NCBI RefSeq assembly: GCF_905171765.1 | Contig: NC_053393.1 | Span: 186,647,921 to 186,711,920, forward strand | DNA length: 64,000 nucleotides | Origin: Bufo bufo | Lineage: Eukaryota; Chordata; Amphibia; Anura; Bufonidae | Direction of reading: 5' to 3' | Shown here: piece after piece, positions 56,690 through 64,000 of the stretch | How positions within the stretch are numbered: position 1 is the stretch's first letter | Layout: every line of letters starts with the position of its first letter | Program-made: the position numbers and the translations under genes | Notes under the pieces: model-generated | What the model saw: the letters and a program-made list of their open reading frames with translations, nothing else | What the model was told of the DNA's origin: nothing | Databases searched by the model: none

Positions 56690-56957
56690 GACTGCTGCCA
56701 ACTCTAATGAGGCAATCAGAATAACTCCCTGGATCAACAAACTCTCCAAAAATCTAACTGCAATATGTTTACACTCCAATAATAAATCCAGGCCCCTCTT
56801 GAGCTCTCTGAATTCACCACCACTCTACTTAGGCAGAGAGTTCCATAGTCTCACTGCTCTTACCGTAAAGAATCCTTTTCTATGTTTGTGTACAAACCTT
56901 CTTCCTCCAGACGCAGAGGATGTCCCCTTGTCACAGTCACAGTCCTGGGGATAAATA
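56690..56957 (-). mobile_element. Older CR1 fragment, left part
   Basis: Matches 58585-58845 of the young CR1 ('ggcaatcagaataactccctgg', 'ggcagagagttccatagtctc', 'gtcacagtcctggggataaa'), minus orientation. It is interrupted at 'ataaata' by the DD37E transposon and resumes at 63033. Confidence 0.92.
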
Positions 56958-57175
56958 CACTGCGTGCAGAATTATTAGGCAAATGAGTATTTTGACCACA
57001 TCATCCTCTTTATGCATGTTGTCTTACTCCAAGCTGTATAGGCTCGAAAGCCTACTACCAATTAAGCATATTAGGTGATGTGCATCTCTGTAATGAGAAG
57101 GGGTGTGGTCTAATGACATCAACACCCTATATTAGGTGTGCATAATTATTAGGCAACTTCCTTTCCTTTGGAAAA

Positions 57176-58192
57176 ATGGGTCAAAAGAAGGGCTTGACAG
57201 GCTCAGAAAAGTCAAAAATAGTGAGATATCTTGCAGAGGGATGCAGCACTCTTAAAATTGCAAAGCTTCTGAAGCGTGATCATCGAACAATCAAGCGTTT
57301 CATTCAAAATAGTCAACAGGGTCGCAAGAAGCGTGTGGAAAAACCAAGGCGCAAAATAACTGCCCATGAACTGAGAAAAGTCAAGCGTGCAGCTGCCAAG
57401 ATGCCACTTGCCACCAGTTTGACCATATTTCAGAGCTGCAACATCACTGGAGTGCCCAAAAGCACAAGGTGTGCAATACTCAGAGACATGGCCAAGGTAA
57501 GAAAGGCTGAAAGGCGACCACCACTGAACAAGACACACAAGCTGAAACGTCAAGACTGGGCCAAGAAATATCTCAAGACTGATTTTTCTAAGGTTTTATG
57601 GACTGATGAAATGAGAGTGAGTCTTGATGGGCCAGATGGATGGGCCCATGGCTGGATTGGTAAAGGGGAGAGAGCTCCAGTCCGACTCAGACGCCAGCAA
57701 GGTGGAGGTGGAGTACTGGTTTGGGCTGGTATCATCAAAGATGAGCTTGTGGGACCTTTTCGGGTTGAGGATGGAGTCAAGCTCAACTCCCAGTCCTACT
57801 GCCAGTTTCTGGAAGACACCTTCTTCAAGCAGTGGTACAGGAAGAAGTCTGCATCCTTCAAGAAAAACATGATTTTAATGCAGGACAATGCTCCATCACA
57901 CGCGTCCAAGTACTCCACAGCGTGGCTGGCAAGAAAGGGTATAAAAGAAGAAAATCTAATGACATGGCCTCCTTGTTCACCTGATCTGAACCCCATTGAG
58001 AATCTGTGGTCCATCATCAAATGTGAGATTTACAAGGAGGAAAAACAGTACACCTCTCTGAACAGTGTCTGGGAGGCTGTGGTTGCTGCTGCACGCAATG
58101 TTGATGGTGAACAGATCAAAACACTGACAGAATCCATGGATGGCAGGCTTTTGAGTGTCCTTGCAAAGAAAGGTGGCTATATTGGTCACTGA
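57176..58192 (+). CDS. Intact Tc1/mariner transposase, DD37E type
   Basis: 338 aa with no stop or frameshift, the only intact transposase in the window. The N-terminus has a HTH (residues ~10-45, STLKIAKLLKRDHRTIKRFI), a basic stretch KKRVEKPRRK (51-60) suited to nuclear import or DNA contact, and a second HTH-like region (~75-105). The catalytic Asp residues are D144 (LWTDEM) and D237 (MQDNAPSH), and the Glu is E275 (SPDLNPIENLW). 37 residues separate the last two, hence DD37E, matching the vertebrate TRT group of Tc1-like elements. The ATG at 57176 follows the 5' repeat region; AATAAA occurs at 58271. Whether a promoter survives is not visible. The right end is interrupted by CR1, so the copy is protein-competent but probably poorly mobile. 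Confidence 0.93.
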   Translation: MGQKKGLTGSEKSKIVRYLAEGCSTLKIAKLLKRDHRTIKRFIQNSQQGRKKRVEKPRRKITAHELRKVKRAAAKMPLATSLTIFQSCNITGVPKSTRCAILRDMAKVRKAERRPPLNKTHKLKRQDWAKKYLKTDFSKVLWTDEMRVSLDGPDGWAHGWIGKGERAPVRLRRQQGGGGVLVWAGIIKDELVGPFRVEDGVKLNSQSYCQFLEDTFFKQWYRKKSASFKKNMILMQDNAPSHASKYSTAWLARKGIKEENLMTWPPCSPDLNPIENLWSIIKCEIYKEEKQYTSLNSVWEAVVAAARNVDGEQIKTLTESMDGRLLSVLAKKGGYIGH

Positions 58193-58624
58193 TTTGTTTT
58201 TGTTTTGTTTTTGAATGTCAGAAATGTATATTTGTGAATGTTGAGATGTTATATTGGTTTCACTGGTAAAAATAAATAATTGAAATGGGTATATATTTGG
58301 TTTTTGTTAAGTTGCCTAATAATTATGCACAGTAATAGTCACCTGCACACACAGATATCCCCCTAAAATAGCTAAAACTAAAAACAAACTAAAAACTACT
58401 TCCAAAAATATTCAGCTTTGATATTACATAGTAACATAGTACATAAGGCCGAAAAAAGACATTTGTCCATCCAGTTCGGCCTGTCATCCTACAAGTTGAT
58501 CCAGAGGAAGGCAAAAAAAACCCTGTGAGGTAGAAGCCAATTTTCCTCACTTTAGGGGAATAAAAAATTCCTTCCCGACTCCAATCAGGCAATCAGAATA
58601 ACTCCCTGGATCAACGACCCCTCT

Positions 58625-61575
58625 CTAGTAGCTATAGCCTGTAATATTATTACACTCCAGAAATACATCCAGGCCCCTCTTGAATTCCTTTATTGTACTC
58701 ACCATCACCACCTCCTCAGGCAGAGAGTTCCATAGTCTCACTGCTCTTACCGTAAAGAACCCTTTTCTATGTTTGTGTACAAACCTTCTTTCCTCCAAAC
58801 GCAGAGGATGTCCCCTCGTCACAGTCACAGTCCTGGGGATAAATAGATGATGGGATAGATCTCTGTACTGCCCCCTGATATATTTATACATAGTAATTAG
58901 ATCTCCCCTCAGTCGTCTTTTTTCTAACGTGAATAACCCTAATTTTGATAATCTTTCAGGGTACTGTAGTTGCCCCATTCCAGTTATTACTTTAGTTGCC
59001 CTCCTCTGGACCCTCTCCAGCTCTGCTATGTCTGCCTTGTTTACAGGAGCCAGAACTGTACACAGTACTCCATGTGTGGTCTGACCAGTGATTTGTAAAG
59101 TAGTAGGAATATGTTCTCATCACGGGCATCTATGCCCCTTTTGATGCAACCCATTATCTTATTGGCCTTGGCAGCCGCTGCCTGACACTGTTTTTTGCAG
59201 CTTAGTTTGCTGTTTATTAAAATTCCTAGATCCTTTTCCATGTCAGTGTTACCGAGTGTTTTACCATTTAGTATGTACGGGTGACTTGCATTATTCCTTC
59301 CCATGTGCATAACTTTACATTTCTCAGTGTTAAACCTCATCTGCCACTTATCTGCCCAAGCCTCCAATCTATCCAGATCCCTCTGTAGTAGTATACTGTC
59401 CTCTTCAGTGTTAATTACTTTACACAGTTTAGTGTCATCTGCGAAAATTGATATTTTACTATGCAAGCCTTCTACAAGATCATTAATAAATATATTGAAG
59501 AGAATAGGGCCCAATACTGACCCCTGAGGTACTCCACTAGTGACAGTGACCCAATCTGAGTATGTACCGTTAATAACCACCCTCTGTTTTCTATCATTGA
59601 GCCAGTTACTTACCCACTTACAGACGTTTTCTCCGAGTCCGAGCATTCTCATTTTATATACTAACCTTTTATGAGGTACAGTGTCAAATGCTTTGGAGAA
59701 GTCCAGATACACGACATCCATTGATTCGCCGCTGTCAAGTCTAGTACTTACCTCCTCATAGAAACTGATTAAATTAGTTTGACATGACCGATCCCTCACG
59801 AAGCCATGCTGATATGGCGTTATTTGCTTATTTCCCATAAGATGCTCTAACATAGCATCTCTCAGAAAACCTTCAAACAGTTTACCCACAACAGATGTTA
59901 AACTTACCGGCCTATAGTTTCCAGGCTCTGTTTTTGGACCCTTTTTGAATATTGGCACCACATTTGCCATGCGCCAATCCTGTGGGACATTCCCTGTCAG
60001 TACAGAGTCCGCAAATATCAGAAATAAGGGTCTGGCTATGACATTACTTAATTCCCTTAGGATACGGGGGTGTATGCCATCCGGTCCTGGCGATTTGTCT
60101 ATTTTGATTTTTTTAAGTCGCTGTTGTACTTCTTCCTGGGTCAGACAGGACACTTTTAATGGCGAATTTATTTCAGCATTCAGCATTTCATCTGACAGTT
60201 TATTTTCCTCAGTGAATACACTGGAGAAAAAAATATTTAACAGCTTTGCTTTCTCCTTGTCGCTCTCTGCGACTCCCCCCTCATTACTCTTTAAAGGGCC
60301 GACACCTTCAGATTTATACTTTTTAACATTTATATAATTGAAGAACATTTTAGGGTTAGTTTTACTCTGTTTGGCAATTAATCTCTCGGTCTCTAGTTTG
60401 GCCGCTTTTATTTGTTTTTTACATGTTCTGTTTTTTTCCTTATAGTTTTTCAGTGCTTCCGTGCTACCCTCCTGTTTTAGGGTTTTATATGCTTTCTTTT
60501 TGTCATTTATTGCTTTCTTTACAGTTCTGTTTATCCACATTGGTTTCTTTTTGTTCCTTAACCTTTTATTCCCATACGGTATGTACCTCTCACAATGAGA
60601 TTTTAGGATGTTTTTAAAGATATCCCATTTTTTGGCTGTATTTTTATTTTTGAGGACTTTGTCCCAGTTAGTTAGGCCTATGGCCTCTCTTAGTTGGCTA
60701 AATTTAGCTTTTTTGAAGTTTGGTATTTTTGTTTCTCCCTGTAGAAACGCTCTTTTGAATGATAATTGGAAGGTTATTACTTTATGGTCACTATTTCCCA
60801 GGTGTCCCCCAACCTGCACGTCTGTTGTTCTGTCAGGTCTATTGGTTAATATTAAGTCCAGTATGGCCGTCCCTCTAGTCGGGTCCTGAACCAGTTGGGA
60901 GAGATAATGGTCTTTGGTTATTGCCAAGAATCTGTTTCCTTTATGAGATATACAAGTTTCAGTTTCCCAGTCTATATCTGGGTAGTTGAAGTCCCCCATA
61001 ATAACCACCTCATTATGATTTGCCGCCTTGTCTATCTCGTTTAGTAGTAGATTTTCTGTGGACTCTGGTATATTAGGTGGTTTATAGTAGACTCCTATTA
61101 GTAATTTATTGTTGTTTTTAGCTCCATGTATCTCTACCCACAGTGACTCCACATGTTCATGTCCCTCACTTATATCTTCACGGAGTGTGGGCTTTAGACA
61201 AGATTTTACATAAAGGCAGACCCCTCCACCTCTCCGGTTTTGACGATCCTTTCTGAACAGACTGTAACCTTGTACATTAACTGCCCAGTCATAGCTATCA
61301 TCCAGCCATGTCTCAGTTATTCCCACTATGTCATAGTCCTCCTCACACATCACTAATTCCAGTTCACCAGTTTTATTAGTCAGACTTCTGGCATTAGTAT
61401 ACATACATATGAGAGGTTTATGTATATTTTTTACCCTACACCTTTCCTTCTGAACTGTTCTTGTCCCTCCTTCCATTTCTCCCCCAGTCCCACTACCTTG
61501 CCCCCGGTCTCTATCTGCACTATCTTCCCCTTCTATAGTGTAATTACCCTCCCCCCCAGTCCCTAGTTTAAACAC
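58625..61575 (-). pseudogene. CR1 ORF2: endonuclease plus reverse transcriptase, one frameshift
   Basis: The first 844 codons are open, from a GTG at 61575 (a real start may be elsewhere). The N-terminal APE-type endonuclease spans ~56-273: E88 in TETW, GDFN at 194-197 and SDH at 262-264. Reverse transcriptase spans ~500-760 (RPVSLTSVVGK, FSKAFDTVPH, GVPQGSVLGP, catalytic FADD at 711-714). A single-base deletion after EYCVQFW (about 59046) gives a premature stop. The remaining C-terminus (RRLRGDLITMYKYI, VRLWNSLPEE) is open in another frame to 58625. ORF2 normally nicks the target and reverse-transcribes the RNA there. The first frame overlaps ORF1 by 13 nt. Confidence 0.93.
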
Positions 61576-62523
61576 TCCTCCAACCTTCTAGCCATCTTCT
61601 TCCCCAACACAGCTGCTCCTTCCCCATTGAGGTGCAGCCCGTCCCTACGATAGAGGCTGTAGCCGACAGCGAAGTCGGCCCAGTTCTCCAGGAACCCAAA
61701 CCCCTCCATCCTACACCAGTTCTTGAGCCACTTGTTAATTTCCCTAATCTCCCGCTGCCTTTCTTGTGTGGCCCGTGGTACCGGTAGTATTTCGGAAAAT
61801 ACTACCTTTGAGGTCCTTGCCCTAAGCTTTTGCCCTAAATCCCTGAAATCATTTTTAAGGACTCTCCACCTACCCCTAACTTTGTCATTGGTTCCGATAT
61901 GGACCATGACCGCTGGATCTTCTCCAGCCCCTCCCAGTAATCTGTCAACCCGATCCGCGATATGTCGAACTCTAGCGCCAGGAAGACAGCACACTGTTCG
62001 GCGATCACGGTCTTTGTGACAGATTTCCCTATCTGTTCCCCTAATAATTGAGTCTCCCACTACCAGCACCTGTCTGGCCTGCCCTGCTCTCCTGGTCCCC
62101 TGCTTACTGGAGCTGACATTCCCCTGACGGCAGTGCCGTCCCTGGACTGACATCCCCCTCATCTGCCAAACATGCAAACTTGTTGGGGTGTGTCAGATCA
62201 GGGCTAGCCTCCCTGGCACTCTTCCCTCTACCCCGCTTTCTAAATGTTACCCAGCTAGCTACCTCACTTTCCTCAGCCTCCTCTCTGTCACCCTCTCCCT
62301 CATCTACCCCAAAGAGTGCTTGCTCGGTGAGAAGCAAACTTTTTTGCAAATTGTCAATGCCTCTCAGTGTTGCAACTTGCCCATTTAGAGACTCGATTAG
62401 CGATTCCAAACGGGTAATTTGCTCACATCTTGAACAAAGAAATTCACCCTGGAACGGCTGTTCCAGGACTGCATACATCATGCAAGATGTGCACTGGACT
62501 GCGTTGTCAATTGTGCAACACAT
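61563..62523 (-). pseudogene. CR1 ORF1: zinc-finger/coiled-coil and SGNH esterase, one frameshift
   Basis: Frame one (62523-62104, 139 aa) starts MCCTIDNAVQCTSC and has further Cys (FLCSRCEQ), then a helix-prone ITRLESLIESLNGQVATL likely to form a coiled coil. Frame two (62177-61563, 204 aa) holds an SGNH hydrolase fold: GDSIIRG (41-47), HIGTND (93-98) and DGLHLN (Asp179, His182). The frames overlap, so a single indel between 62177 and 62104 probably splits a protein of ~300 aa. ORF1 proteins of CR1/L2-type LINEs often carry such an esterase, thought to act on membranes or RNP; its exact role is not settled. The ORF ends EECLN, stop at 61563. Confidence 0.9.
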
Positions 62524-62935
62524 ACTAAATGGGGATTACACCACAAAAGAAAAAAATACAATACAATGTAGTAATAATATACAGGCTAATTGCAGTCCCC
62601 CTCCGAAGTCCCTGAATCTAAAGTCACTTAATCTTAAGTCACACACTTAATCAACCACGCGTCGCGGTCAAACTCGCGTTATATATCTGCTTATATTAAT
62701 ATAAATGCAGCTCACTGCACCAGCCTGGTTTGCTTCCCCTCTGGAATCAAAAAGGCTGTGCTGTTCTTACTGCTGAGTTTTTAAAGTCTCCTAATTAAAC
62801 AGCCACACCCTAATTGCTCACCTGTGCAACCCCTGGAGAAAGAAAAAAAAAAAGTGTTATCACAGCACAAAATACAGTCAAACACAGCCACTTATCAATG
62901 TCCACAAATAATTTAGCTCTCAGATACTCCCTCAC
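62524..62935 (-). promoter_or_regulatory. CR1 5' UTR (promoter region presumed)
   Basis: About 410 bp from the CR1 start to ORF1. LINEs carry internal promoters here. 'cgcgtcgcggtcaaactcgcg' split at 62656-62678 is the only CpG-rich spot. No motif is assigned. Confidence 0.5.
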
Positions 62936-63032
62936 TTAATGAGTTTTTTGGGTTCATTGAGAACATGGTTGTTGTTCAATAATAAAATTAATCCTCAAAA
63001 ATACAACTTGCCTAATAATTCTGCACTCCCTG

Positions 63033-63285
63033 TAGATGATGGGAGAGATCTCTGTACTGAGATATATTTATACATAGTTATTAGATCTTCCCTCAGTCAT
63101 CTTTTTTTTTTAAGTGAATAACCCTAATTTTAAAAATCTTTTAAGGGTACTCTAGTCCACCCATTCCATTTATTACTTTAGTTCCCTCCTCTGAACCCTC
63201 TCCAGCTCTGCTATGTCTGCCTTGTTCAGCCCAGAACTGTACAGAACTTTATGTGTGGTCTGACTAGTGATTTGTAAGTCAGCTT
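63033..63285 (-). mobile_element. Older CR1 fragment, right part
   Basis: Continues 56690-56957: 'tagatgatggga' picks up where 'ataaata' stopped and runs through 'agatctctgtactg', 'cagctctgctatgtctgcc' and 'tggtctgactagtgatttgtaa'. It is more diverged than the nested CR1. Confidence 0.92.
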
Positions 63286-63409
63286 GACAGATAATCAGGA
63301 TGGTGGATATTGGCTGATATTTTAGGCTCTCTGCTAACACTGAACACAGATATCATTGTGAGCTGAGCCACTGATTTGATAACAAGTGTCTGCCATGTCT
63401 ACCATTTTA

Positions 63410-63690
63410 GTGTGTTTTTAAATCGGCTGTTTGTTAACGCTGTCAACCATGCATTTTCATATAGCTGTCAGTGTCAATACTATATTATTTTTGTCTTTAT
63501 GATAAAGAGATTGAAAGGGGAGAGAGAGAAAAAAAAATAAGAAAAAAGTAGTCATAGGAGACCTCTGAGTGTTATACACCAATTTTCAGGAAACTTGTAG
63601 CACTTATGATTTGGGTAGAATCGACCTAAACCCAAATCAAATTTTCTGGCAGATTCATTAGAATCGGACCCATAACAAATTTAAAGAAAT
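63410..63690 (+). repeat. Unclassified dispersed repeat, copy 3
   Basis: Same ordered landmarks as 4135-4404: 'gtgtttttaaa', 'tgttaac', 'accatgcatttt', purine run, 'gttatacaccaattttcagg', then 'tagaatcga'. It extends further right than copy 1, which was cut by a transposon. Confidence 0.5.
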
Positions 63691-64000
63691 AAGCTTATCT
63701 CTAATAAAATCTTTTCAATAACCTTCATGTTTGTTTACCTTCCACATATCCACAACTAATATTACTTTTATGTTTACTATGCTATGCACTTTTGGGTGAT
63801 TTCCATGACATTATAGATAACAAAAAATCTGATGTTAAGTCACTAATTATTTTAAGTCATTTCATCTAATGATGCTCAGACACTAACTCTCAGACTGCTT
63901 GTAGTTTCTCTGTCAATTAGATGAAAGCTTAATCGTTTCTGGAAAACGTGTCTCTTCTCATCACAGGATGCTTCATTTCACAGCTTAGATTAACAAACTA
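63691..64000. other. No recognised feature
   Basis: AT-rich end of window; nothing supported. Confidence 0.4.

Larger units (their letters stand above)
54060..56700. repeat. Inverted duplication with interrupted arms
   Basis: The left arm 54060-54600 matches, inverted, 55490-55715 plus 56445-56700. Shared words include 'gagtcaatcctctgcactta', 'atgataacataaagaaaac', 'gtagtgatgatttttt' and 'aacacggcatgttttggc' (one mismatch). The left arm is followed by a hAT MITE. The right arm contains a (TA)n expansion and a ~726-bp insertion with LTR-like ends. 'gggctcatcaggggacccgttgg' style sequence near 54945 recalls Penelope-like 3' regions, so the arms may be retroelement ends; uncertain. Confidence 0.75.
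58428..62935 (-). mobile_element. Near-intact CR1 LINE (4.5 kb)
   Basis: Minus orientation with a 5' UTR (62935-62524), ORF1 (62523-61563), ORF2 (61575 to 58625), and a 3' UTR ending in short direct repeats read as 'actatgttactatgta' at 58428-58443. It sits in the right end of the DD37E transposon, with tta at both junctions (58425-58427 and 62936-62938) as the only target-duplication candidate. Each ORF carries one frameshift. It appears to be the youngest large insertion in this cluster. Confidence 0.92.
56958..63032 (+). mobile_element. DD37E Tc1/mariner transposon carrying a nested CR1
   Basis: Left end CACTGCGTGCAGAATTATTAGG after TA (56956-56957); right end ...CCTAATAATTCTGCACTCCCTG before TA (63033-63034). 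Inner copies of the motif lie at 57136-57157 and, inverted, 58311-58331. The four sites are thus arranged as two direct pairs in inverted orientation. A CR1 is inserted at 58428-62935. Without it the transposon is ~1.57 kb. Flanking CR1 sequence joins exactly across one TA, confirming both boundaries. Confidence 0.92.

Noticed and set aside
57212..57553. Antisense frame opposite the DD37E transposase
   Set aside because: Shadow of a strongly supported coding frame on the other strand; no motifs.
61563..62177. SGNH hydrolase as a host lipase gene
   Set aside because: It lies immediately before an endonuclease/RT ORF in the same orientation, as ORF1 of a CR1 LINE.

Overview
This window reads as repeat-dense intergenic DNA from a vertebrate, most likely an anuran amphibian (frog or toad). 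The basis is the mix of families: several Tc1/mariner elements, hAT elements whose ends carry GTTCGCGAAC-type motifs and TAGTGATG termini, palindromic PIF/Harbinger and TTAA-target MITEs, a frog-style CR1 LINE with an SGNH-esterase ORF1, a Penelope-like element and an L1 3' end. I found no host gene exon, tRNA or rRNA that I could defend. Nearly every substantial open frame is a transposon protein; the only intact one longer than 300 aa is a DD37E Tc1/mariner transposase at 57176-58192.

Layout: 0.4-2.5 kb is a permuted inverted duplication carrying two MADF-domain exons. 3.0-3.7 kb is a hAT MITE with an exact 8-bp TSD. 4.4-6.6 kb is a truncated mariner-like end fused to a TTAA element with a 394-bp tandem array. 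7.6-9.2 kb is a complete Tc1 element with ~205-bp inverted repeats and a three-stop transposase pseudogene. 11.1-14.8 kb is a full 3.6-kb TTAA element holding a run of at least 11 strong hairpins plus two different tandem arrays. 14.8-17.5 kb is a Tc1 element split by a TTAA MITE, then an internally deleted Tc1 derivative (copies also at 19.3, 31.8 and 49.5 kb). 20.4-21.4 kb is LINE debris including an L1 3' end. 21.8-23.2 kb is two palindromic Harbinger MITEs. 23.7-25.3 kb is another degenerate DD34E Tc1/mariner element.

25.3-29.9 kb and, in opposite orientation, 39.2-44.7 kb are two large degenerate copies of one hAT family encoding a BED-finger hAT transposase. Both carry a 110-bp tandem array at the 3' end, but the 5' arrays differ: 172-bp units in one, and 38-bp monomers organised as a 152-bp higher-order repeat in the other. 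Between them are small hAT MITEs, a Tc1 element with a nested Tc1 derivative, a large foldback at 34.3-34.7 kb and a hAT MITE built from 171-bp units. 45-49.4 kb is a degenerate Penelope-like element with RT and GIY-YIG endonuclease, followed by short chimeric pieces. 50.3-55 kb holds nested hAT MITEs, a non-autonomous hAT with a ~170-bp array, a recent 410-bp tandem duplication and CR1 fragments. 54.1-56.7 kb is an inverted duplication with a probable solo LTR in one arm.

56.7-63.3 kb is a three-level nest: an old CR1 fragment is interrupted at a TA by the DD37E transposon, whose right end is itself interrupted by a 4.5-kb nearly intact CR1. These insertions give a readable relative chronology. 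What stands out is structural: the hairpin train, the higher-order 38-bp array, and repeated use of ~171-172-bp tandem units in hAT-type elements of different sequence. Family names marked tentative rest on terminal motifs and target-site duplications read by eye.
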